Part shown: in pieces, positions 1 through 10,929 of the stretch
Position numbering within the stretch: the first letter of the stretch is position 1
Layout: every line of letters begins with the position of its first letter
Position numbers and translations under genes: made by a program
Assembly: GCA_015680685.1 (NCBI GenBank)
Contig: MNCI01002812.1
Span: 295,967-359,966 of the forward strand
Direction: 5' to 3'
Source of the DNA: Gnetum montanum
Taxonomy: Eukaryota; Streptophyta; Gnetopsida; Gnetales; Gnetaceae
DNA: 64,000 nt
Notes under the pieces: generated by a model
What the model saw: only the letters and a program-made list of their open reading frames with translations
Databases searched by the model: none
What the model was told of the DNA's origin: nothing

Positions 1-620
1 CAGTTGATGCCCAAAACAATGTACGGACAACATCCATCCTGAAGCCATTGTTGCACACTCTGTTCGTGTGCCCGGTCCAGCTACCTCTAACTCTACCATT
101 CCTCGTCCTGTTCCCACTCCTATTGTGCCCGCTCAGCCTCCTCACACTCTTTGCGAGTAGCATCTTCCTGAAGCAGCTCCTCCCGAATCTGGGCACAGAT
201 TTCATCAGCTAGTCGGGCTTGGGCAGCCTCCGCCAGCAAGGCTTGCTGCCAGATCAGCTCCTACTCCCGCTCCCGGAAACTGGTCTCCAACTCAACCTAT
301 GTGTGTGTGAGGGCTTCGTCCCATTTGGCTTCCTATTCACACTGTTCATCAGCACACGCAATGGCCACAGCCTCCACTACCACACGGTGCAACCCCTCAT
401 CCCGTAAAGCCTTGTGATTTGACTTTGCTTGTGAGGATGCATCCAGTATTGCCATGGGATTGGAGGCACTTGGCTCTCGGTGGCCACCCCTCTTATGGGA
501 ATAAACCACCATAGGCCCAACCCCTGACAGCCCAGGCAGATCTGAAAGGGAGGGTACAAGTGATGACAACCTCAAGGGGTGGGGACCCAATCCTGGCCCC
601 ACCTATGGCCACACCCCTGT
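1..620 (-). pseudogene. LINE A coiled-coil plus J-domain module, broken
   Basis: The minus strand reads as a Gln/Glu/Ala-rich helix whose core closely matches the intact ORF in LINE B at 10050-10856; both share an AEAAQAR segment followed by a DEI..Q.REEL.QED pattern. It ends with the start of a J-domain, C-P-Y-x-x-L-G-I, at about 29-1. The HPD loop would lie beyond the window edge. All seven in-frame stops visible in the coiled-coil part are TAG, where LINE B mostly has CAG or a related codon. J-domains stimulate Hsp70 ATPases, but this copy cannot be functional as it stands. Confidence 0.7.
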
Positions 621-699
621 CGCCCCCCGCCATAGGGCTAAAATAAGCCCAGAGTGGCACCCCCCTCTTCTGCTGTTGTAAAATAGCCAAAAAAAAAAA

Positions 700-2660
700 A
701 GCAAGGCAAATTAACCCTAATCCCCAGCTTCAAGCACTTGAGAAAAGCAAAGTGGATGCCCTAGAGCTTGGACTCGTTTCTAGATTGTACGAAGAACCAA
801 TCCACCAGATCAGCAACCCAAGCCCAAACAGGTAGCAGGGTGGATTCGGGCACCTGTCTACTCTACGTGCATGACACCAGCCCTGTGAAAAACAAGTTAG
901 CATCCTGTAGCCCCCGAGTGGTGGCCAAGATGACTTCGCCCTCCTCCTGGGCCCCCAGACATCTGGCAATCACGAATTTTGTGATAATAATTTCGATACC
1001 CCAAAAAAATGTGCAATCCTCCCGCTAGTTGGTGTAGAATGCATCATCCAAGAGGGTCAGGTCGCCCACCAGCTACGATAGGACATTACTTCACGTTGTC
1101 CTAGAATGCCACACAGTCAGGCTCATAGGTCGACGTAACCCTCATTACTGCATCAATTTCTTTCCACACAACCGCGACCCATGAAACCACCTACATAGGG
1201 GGTAGGGGCGTGGGGGCAATTGATGCTATTGGAAAATGTTATGGTTGCAGACTCTTTCCACACCACCCATAAAAGCAAGGTGGCCCAAGAATTACCAAAC
1301 AGCGTTATCGAGGGAGGCCAACCCATCGCATACCACGTGGCACGCATGTGAACACATTGGAAGGCGAAGTGCGAGACGATTTCAGGTGCAATTCCGCATA
1401 GCGGGTAGGTGTCATTGATATCGAGGCTGCGCCTTCGTAAATTCGTCTATATACCGGTAGTGTATTACTTTCCAGCAACCACAGGAAGACTTTAATTTTC
1501 TCAAGCAGACGTCCCTACCAAATCTGATTCCATCCTGACACTGACAAATAAATGGTCAAAAGTAGGCAGCATGACTCACATTCCAACCACCCCCGTGCCT
1601 GCATTTGTAGTGCATGGCTGCAAAGTGTATGCTAGGGCCTCGAGTCATGCATCCCCGACTGCCACTGAACATACTTGGCATTCATGATCCTAATCCACTA
1701 GGCCGTTTCTTTAGTTTGGAGGGTGAAACAAAGCAATAGTTGTTGCTTACTGAGCATCAGTTCATCTTCGAATTTTGAAATCCCCAAACCCCCCGCAAAT
1801 CGAGGGTGCACGATCTGGTCCCAACTGGCCAGGTGCAACTTGCACCCCACCTTTGCCCCCCAACCACACAAAGTGACAAATGAGCTTGTCTATAGCCTGA
1901 GTTACTGCACACCGGGGGGGGTGTATCCACAATGGCCACGAAACAGGTCATTACCATCAACACGCTCGACACCAACACCAACCACCGCTTATGAGTAAGA
2001 AAACAGTTCGCCTAGTTTCCAATCCGAATCTCAATTTTTTCTAACATCACACCCCAGGATATACAATGACCCCAATGGAACAATGGGATGCCTAGGTAGG
2101 AGTCTCGAGTCGTTCCAGAAGCGACACCTAGGATTTGCAAAACCTAGTCTTTCACCCAAGCGTCCACATTGAAGAAATGGGCCGTTGACTTTGCGCGGTT
2201 GATCACCAGGCCAAGCTCGACAACTATCCAGGTAAGTGCCAGATTAATGCCATGCGCTTGTGGGACCCAAGCCCGACTAAGTAGCATCGTGTCATCAACA
2301 TAATGTTTAGCCAAACATTCCACCCTAACGATTTTCAAGCCACCTACGCCTATAGCCTTGCAATAATATTGCAGAAGGTCCATACCGATAATAAAAAGTA
2401 ATGGTGAAAGTGGGTCACCTTGCTGTAATCCCCTACCTGGGGATGAGAGTCCCCATAACCACCCATCTCCCCCCCCCCCCAACATCGAATGAAAAGTCGG
2501 CCAAAGATTGTAGGTGAATGCAAAGTTGAATAAAACCTAGGTCAAAGCCTTTTTGCCACATAATGGTGACCAATGCCTCCCCCATAGGCCTGGGTAATGT
2601 CTAATTTGAGGCATAGCCCAAGGAACTTTGAAAGACAGAGAGTGGAAGATCTCATGCATT
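700..2660 (-). pseudogene. LINE A ORF2 remnant: reverse transcriptase, zf-RVT and C-terminal extension
   Basis: Disrupted ORF2. The 2144-2485 block holds an RT palm: a G-L-Q-Q-G-D-P-L-S-P-L-L-F-I run, then the active-site box H-Y-V-D-D near 2300. The upstream box resembling LDIAKAYD of LINE B lies near 2600 in a shifted frame. The thumb, with an LVSSVLMV run, lies near 1950. The zf-RVT finger starts near 1520 (RLLEKIKVFLWLL) and includes CGIAPE..SHF near 1400. After a WATLLLWVVWKE segment at 1240-1290 comes an extension (about 700-1160) shared with LINEs B and C. At least four frameshifts separate these blocks. Confidence 0.85.
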
Positions 2661-3409
2661 AAGAGGTGCTTAGTTCTCTTATGCGGGCTACAAAGGCTTA
2701 GTTCTTGGAGGTGCTTGATGGTGTTAGCCCCTACCATTTTATCCAACCCCGGTGTTCTTCTTGTGTAGGCAACAAGATGTTGTAGGGTTGGAAAAACTTG
2801 GTGTAGCACAAGTGGATGGCCAAAAGGTCTATTGAGTACTCATTTTAATATTAAAATATGATTTAAAATACATGCTATGAATGTTTTAAAATAATAATAA
2901 TAATAAATATATGGGAAAACAAAATATTTTCTATTCTATGTCAACAGAGATGCTAAGAAACAAAAGAAAAAAATGCTCTAAGGTGTGCTGCAAGAGCTAA
3001 AACAGGTATGTTGAGATGCAAAAGAATGCTCATACTGAAGAACTTGACCTATGAATCAAGTTAGAGAAACCTAACCCATGAATTAGGGATATTGTGTGCA
3101 AATACTGTAGCTTTATATTTTATTTTTAAATTTTATTTTATCTAAATGTGATGCATTGCTCTTTTTAGTTTAAAATACGTAGCCTCTCCATGGCTGTAGA
3201 AAGGTCGCATGCTGACCTTTCAAGGCTCGTAAGACGATGGGAAAACTCACATCGCTAATGACTTGAAAAAGAAGGTGCCTTATTTGATTATGTATCTTGA
3301 ACTACCCTTATCATAAATCTATTTTGAAAACTCTTTCCTTGCATCTTATGACAATTTTGAAAGATAAAGATGTAGATATTATGCTGGAATGTTTTGTAAT
3401 TATCAAGAG

Positions 3410-3552
3410 GAATTGAACCTGAGATCTAGCAAAATCTAAATTCTGAAATATCAAAAATTGTTGATTTAGGAATTGAACTTGCAACCTCTGAATATACATA
3501 TTTTATTGATTTTTTTTATACTGATGATGAAGAGAATTGGACTCATGACCCA
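3410..3552 (-). repeat. Cluster of three tRNA B-box-like motifs, possible SINE debris
   Basis: On the minus strand GGTTCAATTCC-type motifs occur at about 3410-3426 and 3468-3484, with a weaker one at 3533-3550. They resemble the pol III B box (GGTTCGANNCC) of tRNA-derived SINEs. No A box or full tRNA fold is evident, so this is only suggestive. Confidence 0.3.
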
Positions 3553-5579
3553 TTGCTTAGAAAAAAGATAGAGAGAGAGAGAACTTTAAAAATAAAGAAA
3601 AGAATACAAACAGTTCCCAAGAAGTCAGTTACAAGAAACCATCCATTATCCCTTATTCCACCTACAAATAGGGAGAGAAGGAGAGGAAAAAAAACATATA
3701 AGGCAAAAGTAGCTAAGCAAAATTATTTAAAGAAAAACAGATACAACAACAGGGAGTGTGGTTCGGAAGGGAGAGAAGACTGTGGCTACTACAAGAGATA
3801 GCAAGGAGAAAGAAAACAAGTGCGGCATAGCAATCCAATATTCTCATAATTCCTCCTAGTAAGCAAGATATCTAAGCAAAGACATAAAATGATCCATCTC
3901 TATTTGTTTGATAATGGCCAGCAATGGCTGATTTTCTCAAACCTCTCTCTTTTTGCTTGTCTAACCACCTTCACAATGCTTTTATGAAAATATCAAGATT
4001 GTTGTTGTAAGTTTAGATTTTTTAAACCTTTATTACCTTTTTTTTTCTGGATCTCTCCACCCATCCTCTGCACTCTCACACCTCAATGACTTGGACGAGA
4101 GTTGTTTTTGTAACAATTTAGAAACACTCATAATGCTTTGGGGCATTTTTGGCAAAAGATTGCCAACAAGGGCCATGAATCCCTCATATGAGGATTGGTA
4201 CTACAGCAGAAAGCTAGAGTATCCTTGGGCCAATCGATAATTGTGAATGTTTTAAAATTGTTGAATTCTTGGATTTAGGTTGGAATTGGGTTGATGAACC
4301 CTCCCCATTTAAATGCATAAATCTTGGATCTGAATCTTGAATTATACTTTTTTNACAAATATGATATTATTAATTTATCTACTTTTGTGGTCATTTCTTT
4401 GGTTTACAAATGTGTAAAGGATCCTAATTAGCTTTTTTTATAGGTTGAATAATAAAAAGTTTGATTTTTTTTAATCTAATGAATCTTGCACAGATATTTT
4501 ACTATGGCTATTTCTTTATAAAATTATCTCTTAATTCTTAAAATTAATATTGACTAACCTGTTTTTAAAATACATCTAGGCGTTGTTGATTTCGTTTTAA
4601 TTTTATAGGTTAATGTTAGTTGATTGTTGTAGAAAGAAAGCCACTTGGGCATTTTCTTCTTTCAACTAGCTTTCTTTCTAGGGGGGGCTTCGGGTGCTAG
4701 CTCTTGCTCCCAATGAATGGGTATTACATTTGCCATACTTAGGTGCCTGAAATTAAAGGAAAACATTAGTTGAATTTTCCATGAGAAGTAAACCTAATTA
4801 CTATAACACTCTCCATTCTAGGATGTGAGCTGGTTCTTATATGGCATGTAAAATACACTTGACATGCATGGTTATTTCTTTCGTTTGTATGATGGGAATA
4901 TTGCATCTTGGAAGGCTGGAGGTCGCCCTGGAGTAAGTCTTTCATTACATGAATGTTTTGTACATTTTGTCATAGTTAGATTTTTCCTTTTATGCAAGTA
5001 AATATTATTTATTTATTTTGTTTCAATATGCTAACCCCATTTACTTATTAGAAATTATATTCTTTTATTTGTGGAAAACAAAGAAAGAAAATATATGTGT
5101 GATCATGTATGTTTATTTGCTTTTCATAAAATTAACCCACATGAATTATGATTAGAAGCTCTTTGAACCTAGGATAAGCAATTCACCTAAACTCACAATT
5201 AGTAATTAGGTGGATGATGAATTTGATTGGTGTAGATTGTGTGCAGCATCTAGTATTTTTAGGGATCATTGATTTTAATAATAATATATTCATCCCCATA
5301 CCTTGAATGGTGGGTTGCATTGTTTATTTACTTTGCATACAACCTATCCTAGATGTGGACATAAGCACCACTATCCAACCCTACTAGTATATATGCTTAC
5401 TTCGGCTTAATATCCTAAGCCATTGGACTCAAGGGGATTGAGTTGCACAACACCCAAGGGCTTTCAATGATGCAAACACCATTCGCAACTATGTACCTAC
5501 CTCATGTACAATCTTTGGTCACCTATCTTGGGGGTATCTCAAGGTGTAGTCCAAAAATGATAGTTGGGCCAAGCCTTGT

Positions 5580-5858
5580 TTGTATAGTTTAGAACCCGAA
5601 GCTAATGCAACTGACAATGGGATGATGACTGGATTCTTCAAGTTGGATGGCCCTCAATGTCGAAATGCAACGCCACATTGTATGGGCAAAGTTATTGAAA
5701 CCTATATTTTTGATTCCCAACCATTGTTTGAAGCCTATTATAGATTAAATGATCTTGTATGGTGGAAACATAGTGGAGGACTAGAAGCACATCCAACCAC
5801 ATCCATCAGTACTACTTGTCAACAAAACTTGAAACAAGTGAGTCACACAAACGTTTGA
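5580..5858 (+). CDS. Unidentified ORF, 92 codons, possible exon
   Basis: An open frame in otherwise stop-rich DNA. The composition is mixed and protein-like (Trp pair, Cys, Tyr, Asn), not low complexity, with W-W-K-H-S-G-G near the C-terminus. There is no recognised domain, no clear promoter and no transposon neighbour in frame. It may be one exon of a decayed gene, an unclassified element, or chance. Confidence 0.2.
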   Translation: MYSLEPEANATDNGMMTGFFKLDGPQCRNATPHCMGKVIETYIFDSQPLFEAYYRLNDLVWWKHSGGLEAHPTTSISTTCQQNLKQVSHTNV

Positions 5859-7562
5859 TGTTTTTTAGCTTCGCAAGTTTTTGAAGTATTAGCAATCACC
5901 TTAGCCAAAGCTAGTTTTTAAAATATCACAATGCTACTAAAGATAGATGATATGCAATAAATGCATCAATCCTTAGGATTATGATAAGTGGCAAAGTCTA
6001 ATCCTATCAACAACTTGTTAAGTCCAATCAGGAAAGGAAGTACATAGGCATTGTAATCATCCCATCATTATGAGTTGCTAATGTAAGTATAATTCCATGT
6101 GTTTAGAGGATTGGAAAAGAAAAAAAATTGTACTAATCTTTAGAGGGTGTTTATTAGGGATTCTATGTCAACCCACAATTAAGCATGTGGCAGTCTGCAT
6201 AATGTAATGGTGCAAAATACCGCAGTTTTTACATATTGATGATATCAGATAATCAAGTGAAGTAGAAAGTTAAAACTACTTTTCATAGTAATCTTATGAT
6301 CATAATCATTGAGACTATTATATTATTTATGACTGTCCTATTTCTTTAATCATATTATTATCATACTATTTCTCTCATTATATCATTGTCTGGTAGCACT
6401 GTTTCTAGTATCAATACTACATTACTTCAGTAATATTTGAATCCAACCAACACAGTTAAAAAATTCCATATGTGATTTTGAACATTAAAGTATTCATGGT
6501 TGCTTAGTCTTAAATCAAATGTAATAGTCTTGCTCTGGAAAAGTATCGTTCAACACCACCCTTGAGTCTCAAATTAGTATGTCTCACCCAGAGCATACTC
6601 AAGATAGACTACATCTTAATAATCACTAATCTTGCATGCACAGCATAGTACATTATCATCATCAATCAATAGATGGGAGGCGCACCTGGTGCACCATATA
6701 CATAAGTATCGGAAGCATCTATAATATCCCATCAAGTATAAAACATAAGTACTCAATCAACCCTTGTAGACATCATCGATAGCAGGCTACAATGTATCTA
6801 CAAGGGGTTGCCTCACCCCCAAATCCCTCACAATCTAGTACAAGGATCGGCGTGGCACCACACCTAAATTATCCAACCCATGCTGCCTACATATCTATGA
6901 CCACCGCAGAATTAGGGCCATGTAGTTTTCTATGTTGGTTATGATGGTTTAGATAGCATGGAACCACAAAGGATCTCCATGCTCCTCCAACACCCATTCC
7001 GAAAGGAAACAACCTTCAATCCACCAACATGACATGTTTTCTTACATCAACCCATGGTTAATTATGCAACTTAGCTACAAATTTTCTTATCACAACAACA
7101 TCCTCATTTGTAATCACCACCATGGTAGTTTTCCCAAAGGTAGACATATTTGAATTATTTAATTTTTTTAAGTCCAAATCCCACACATGAATATTCAATA
7201 CTTTCTCTCTTTTTTGGAAAAATTCGGGCTATGTTAAATGAAAAATTTACATAGTGCACATGCCAAGCTCCCAAAAGACAAGGGAGGAGGATCTCCCCAC
7301 CCCCACAATGCACCCAACACCCTCAAGCAAAAATTAGCGAGGCTAGCAAAAAGCTCCCCAACACCACCCCCCCACCCTAGAGGGGGGGCAAAACCACCCC
7401 AACAACAGAAAAACAGCAGCAAAAATCCCCCAAAAAGGTCACAATTGAACAAAATAAGAAAAACAAAAAGACAAGACAACAATGACATCAGTGGCATCCA
7501 CCCCCCAATTACAGCCTAAGCGACAGCCGAGAACAACAACAATAGGCACGCTCCTGCACATG

Positions 7563-8180
7563 GATATCATCCAAGACCTCCCTGTGCAGCTCCATGTCAA
7601 TGAAGGCTGCCGCCTCCTAAAATCTTTTGAAAGCCTCTGCCACCTTACTCCCCTGCTTATCAGGGTGAAAGTCTCTCCCCTCCCTACAAATGTGGTCCCG
7701 CAATGCTAACCACAGGGCACTCTAACCAATGTTGAGAATAACATAAGGACAGCGCCCCCCGCCCCCCGCCTGGGCCCCTACAGCCAAGCAACCACCCAAT
7801 CAACATGGGCCTTATCCAGCTAAGGCCAAATTTGATCCTCCTTCCCTTCCTGGGCTCGATGCTCGACAACCTCCCTTTCCGCCTCCTCTTGCTACCTAGC
7901 CTTGTCTTCCAGCTCCTGCTACACGCTTTCTTAGGGCACCGCCTCCTACTCAAGCCGCGAGGCCACCTCGACCAAATCCCAACAAATTCTTTCTTCTCTG
8001 ACAACCACCCGAATAGCCTCCTCCTGCTACACCACCCACAACTCCCACTCTTGTTGGAACTCTTCCTCTCTTCAGCGCCATCGCTCCTCCCACATCAACC
8101 TCTCTATGACCTACCCCTGCTCCACCCTCGCAACAAAAGATGTTCCCTAAGATGGGGACCACCTTGCTCCTAGCCTCTAG
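7563..8180 (-). pseudogene. LINE D coiled coil plus J-domain with HPDK motif
   Basis: Minus strand. A J-domain at 7751-7563 reads C-P-Y-V-I-L-N-I at its start, then an ALRDHI helix, D-F-H-P-D-K at about 7670-7656, and E-A-F-K-R-F followed by a helix ending L-D-D-I. HPD is the loop that stimulates Hsp70 in J-proteins. Upstream (7760-8050) is a Glu/Gln-rich coiled coil with LDKAH, equivalent to LDQAH in LINE B. In-frame stops are TAG. Copy D is clearly divergent from B yet keeps HPD and the helix pattern. Frame shifts occur around the G-rich linker at 7750-7780. Confidence 0.7.
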
Positions 8181-8241
8181 CCTCCGTCGTCTATGAAGCA
8201 GTGAATGGACCCCCTCCCAGAGAGGGAACCCCATGCCTCCC

Positions 8242-8242
8242 N
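8242..8242. other. Single N base
   Basis: One unresolved base in an otherwise continuous sequence, just left of a CA-rich tract. Other single Ns are at 4354, 10045, 11060, 24498, 24578 and 50009. They probably mark contig joins or uncalled consensus positions. Confidence 0.9.
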
Positions 8243-8265
8243 CACACATCGGGCCCTTCATCCTC

Positions 8266-8552
8266 GACTGGACACACACACACACACACCCACCGAGCCC
8301 TTCCTCTAAGATTGGACACACACACACACCCCGGGCCCTTCCTCCGAGACTACACACACACACACACAACTCCAAGTGAGCAGCACCCCACACAGCCCGC
8401 CTCCAAGTGAGCAGCACCCCACACAAACACACACACACACACAGAAATCCAAGTGAGCAGCACCCCACACAAACACAGACACACACACACAGAGACCTAC
8501 AAGTGAGCAGCACCCCACACAACCCACCTCCAAGTGAGCAGCACCCCACACA
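8266..8552. repeat. CA microsatellite and 24-bp minisatellite
   Basis: (CA)n tracts alternate with five copies of a unit close to TCCAAGTGAGCAGCACCCCA, starting at about 8371, 8402, 8448, 8497 and 8529. It lies between the Pro-rich and coiled-coil parts of LINE D. Read on the minus strand it gives Cys/Val-rich frames, an artefact of the GT repeat. Confidence 0.85.
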
Positions 8553-8617
8553 GCCCGCCAAAGCACCAAAATAAGGCTAGAGTGGCACCCACATTGCTGC
8601 TGCCACAACACAGCCAG

Positions 8618-8738
8618 AAAGAACTGAGGCAGATATTACATTTTCCCCACCTTTAAGATCCTATTAGAGATATTTACAAAAGAACTAAGGCAAATATTAC
8701 ATTTTCCCCACCTTTAAGATCCTATTAGAGCTATTTAC
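8618..8738. repeat. 60-bp tandem duplication
   Basis: Two adjacent copies (8618-8677 and 8679-8738) of a segment starting AAAGAACT and ending ATTTAC, with only a few substitutions. It sits at the presumed 5' edge of LINE D. Confidence 0.85.
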
Positions 8739-8739
8739 A

Positions 8740-9702
8740 ACTCAATTTCCATAATTTGTGAACCACCAACATTGATCTCCATACGCATAACAAAATGTTT
8801 TGAAGCATTTTGAGCACAAGTTCAACAAATTAATCTTACAACTATCCTAAGAAGCTTGTGAAAAGCCTTGACCACCATAGACTTGGATTTACCTTTCTTC
8901 CAACAACCAAACAACAAAAAAGTGTGCAAAACTAGCAAACCAATCCAAAAAATTATGATATAAATAAATTAATAATGTTTTTTTCTGTCTAAAAAATTTC
9001 ATAGAAATAAATTACCTTTTCTGAAATTAACCTTTCAAGAATAATACCTTTCAATTTAGATGCATTTTCTTCATTTTCTAATTATATAAATATATTATCA
9101 ACATGTGTAAAATCAGAAAGGCCATTTTTATCCCTCTTTTTTTAATTTTTCCTTTAATCAATCATCCTAATGATTTGGCAACCATAATAGAAGAAAAAAT
9201 TGCAATAGGATTTGCTTGGTGACTTAGCAAAATACTCTCTCTAAGAAGGGTTCCCTAATAAATATCCACAAAAGGCACAATCTTTCAAGAAAGTCACAAT
9301 GTTCCAGAAAAGGCATCAATCCCAAAAAAGAATAAAATAAGAAAGTATGTGAAAAGAAAAAGGTTAAAAGATAATGAAGTGACAAGTAAAAAACTATATA
9401 CATGAAACACTAAAAGATTCAAAAGCAATTAACAAAAACAAGAACAATTACTCAGAGATAATGAAGCAATGCTTGTTCTGCCCAATGGGTCTCAAGAGGG
9501 CTGGTAGACAAGTGAGAACCTAACCTCTTTTCAAGCTACACCTAGGCCTAAACCCATACTTTGAGACCTAATATATGAGCACCTTGTCATTATTTCAAAT
9601 GATTCACCTAGTTGCTCAGAAAAAGTAACATTGATTAAAAATAATTGCCTATAGCACAAGGATGACTCCTTGAGTTATAACTGCTATTGAGATAGCCACA
9701 AT
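8740..9702. other. Unclassified AT-rich spacer left of LINE B
   Basis: No ORF or known element is recognised. Before LINE B inserted, this sequence was continuous with the DNA from 12965 onward, as the duplicated target shows. Confidence 0.6.
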
Positions 9703-9719
9703 GTGAGATTGATGACTTT
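9703..9719. repeat. Target-site duplication of LINE B, left copy
   Basis: 17 bp, GTGAGATTGATGACTTT, identical to 12948-12964. The left copy is followed by the T-run that is the LINE poly(A) on the minus strand. Confidence 0.93.
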
Positions 9720-9973
9720 TTTTTGAGAGAATGTTCGGGATTGTATTACTGAAAAATTATAATACAAGAGTATACAGTTCGAGGGTCATCAGAAATGGCC
9801 CATAGAGAAAAAAGGAGGGGGTGGAAACCCCGATGCAGAAACACTGGCACCCCAATCCGACAAAATGTTCTTCCAAGGGGGGCACACCCCCATCAGCAAC
9901 AAAAATAGGGGGGGCGCACCCCCACCAACGACAAAGAAAAAAGGAGGGGCAAAACCCAAAGCATGGGGGGGGT

Positions 9974-10116
9974 GGCCTTAGGGGCGAGTCGACAGATGAC
10001 GGCAGGCACATTGCGGACGTTCAAGCTCATGGAGCAGGTCCAAGNGGCCTTAGGGGCGAGTCGGCAGATGACGGCAGGCACATTGCGGACGTTCAAGCTC
10101 ATGGAGTAGGTCCAAG
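9974..10116. repeat. 71-bp direct duplication split by an N
   Basis: 9974-10044 and 10046-10116 are near-identical (two substitutions seen) and separated only by an N at 10045. They cover the 3' end of the J-domain ORF; its stop lies at 10050-10052. The single N at the exact junction suggests two overlapping contig ends joined without merging, rather than a real duplication. Confidence 0.85.
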
Positions 10117-10856
10117 GTGTTGCGATGCTCCTCAGTATCCATGAAGTTTGCTGCCTGTTGGATGCCTTGCACAGCGGACTCCCGCCTACTCCGATCCGCC
10201 GGTGAATCCCCCGTGTCCGGATGAAAGCGCGCTGAGGTTCGCCGAATATGTCTCCGGAGCTCCCCCCAGGAGCTCTCACAACTGATGCCCAAGATGAGGT
10301 ATGGGCACCCGCCCCCCCCCCCCCCCCCCCCCCCCACAAGCCATTGACGGGCACTGTGCTCATGTGCCTGGTCGAGCTGTCTTTGTCTCTGCTCCTCCTG
10401 CTCCTGTAAGCGTTCCTGCTCTGCCCTTTCCGCCTCCTCTTGTGCTCTATGGGCTACGTCCTCCTGTCTCAACTCCTCTCTCACCTGGGCCCAGATCTCG
10501 TCTATGAGCCGGGCCTGAGCAGCCTCCGCCATAAGCTCATGTTGTCGCATCTGCTCCTGTTCCCGCTCGTGGAACTTGGCCTCCCACTCTTGCCGCTCCG
10601 CCTCCCGCGCAACGATTGCGGCTCGCTGTTCTGCTTGTTGCAGCTCCTCAGCCCAGTTGGAGCGGTCGCTGGGGGGTCTGGCAAGGGGGAAGCCATCCTG
10701 ATAGCAGGGAGGCGTGGGCCTCACTGGGAGCGGCATCCCCAAGCAAAGGTTGTTGTTGGCAGAGTCCAGCGAGTCTCCTGGTTGGGCGAGGTCGAGGGGG
10801 CAGGGGGGGCAGCAGGGGTGACCCCCCAGGGGGGCAGAGGACGACGGGCCTAGCAC
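10050..10856 (-). CDS. LINE-borne coiled-coil/J-domain protein, 268 codons, open
   Basis: An open frame inside LINE B, 3' of the RT. Residues 1-66 are Pro/Gly/Ser-rich. Residues 67-170 are Gln/Glu/Arg/Ala-rich and strongly predicted by eye to be coiled coil. Residues 175-183 are a Gly run encoded by a poly-C tract at 10312-10335, whose length decides the frame. Residues 184-252 look like a J-domain: C-P-Y-L-I-L-G-I start, an E-L-R-R-x-I-R-R helix, F-H-P-D-T-G with HPD at 212-214 (10223-10215), then a helix ending R-N-T-L-D-L-L. J-proteins couple substrates to Hsp70; any role in retrotransposition is inference. It may be a separate ORF or the C-terminus of ORF2, since the frame changes upstream. 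Divergent copies A and D keep the same order. Confidence 0.65.
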   Translation of the reverse strand: MLGPSSSAPLGGHPCCPPCPLDLAQPGDSLDSANNNLCLGMPLPVRPTPPCYQDGFPLARPPSDRSNWAEELQQAEQRAAIVAREAERQEWEAKFHEREQEQMRQHELMAEAAQARLIDEIWAQVREELRQEDVAHRAQEEAERAEQERLQEQEEQRQRQLDQAHEHSARQWLVGGGGGGGGGCPYLILGISCESSWGELRRHIRRTSARFHPDTGDSPADRSRRESAVQGIQQAANFMDTEEHRNTLDLLHELERPQCACRHLPTRP

Positions 10857-10929
10857 CCCCAGCCCCCCTCCACAAAGCCAGGATCAGCCCTGAATGCCGA
10901 CCGCGTTGTTTAAGAAGAACCTCCAAGAA

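Larger units (their letters stand above)
1..2830 (-). mobile_element. LINE A, L1-like plant retrotransposon, 3' part, runs off left edge
   Basis: Minus-strand LINE remnant colinear with LINE B (9720-12947). From high to low coordinates it has RT fingers and palm, RT thumb, zf-RVT finger, a conserved extension, a Pro-rich stretch, and a coiled coil leading into a J-domain that is cut by the window edge. The 3' end and poly(A) lie outside the window, so no target-site duplication can be seen. The 5' end near 2830 is taken from loss of similarity to LINE B and is approximate. Many frameshifts and TAG stops show it is dead. It is more decayed than LINE B. Confidence 0.85.
2831..7209. other. Unclassified AT-rich spacer
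   Basis: No coding sequence is identifiable over about 4.4 kb. It contains A/T-rich runs, three tRNA-B-box-like motifs (3410-3552), a single N at 4354, a short inverted pair GAAAGAAAGC/GCTTTCTTTC near 4633-4677, and an ORF of unknown nature at 5580-5858. A short open stretch at about 4860-4932 ending in a GGAGTAAGT splice-donor-like site could be a decayed exon but matches nothing I recognise. The 3553-3801 reading frame is Lys/Arg-rich low complexity and is probably not a gene. Confidence 0.5.
7210..8650 (-). mobile_element. LINE D, short 3' fragment of the J-domain LINE family
   Basis: The 3' end is a T-run at 7210-7215 (poly-A on the minus strand) followed by GGAAAAATTCGGG, which resembles the 3' end of LINE B at 9717-9741. 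Inside are the J-domain, coiled coil and Pro-rich segment in the same order as LINEs A and B. The 8567-8620 stretch (AAAATAAG..AGAGTGGCACCC) matches LINE A at 638-670, which places the 5' truncation near 8620-8650. No target-site duplication was found. Confidence 0.7.

Noticed and set aside
6660-7130. Possible host or transposase coding region on the minus strand
   Set aside because: Less AT-rich, but every frame is broken by stops and no motif is recognisable.
7238-7519. Pro/Lys-rich plus ORF and its minus partner
   Set aside because: Lies in the C-rich 3' UTR-like part of LINE D; neither frame is conserved with LINE B.
7950-8611. Cys/Val-rich minus ORFs of 203 and 101 codons
   Set aside because: Created by GT/CA repeats and the 24-bp minisatellite; the real coding frame of LINE D is different and broken.
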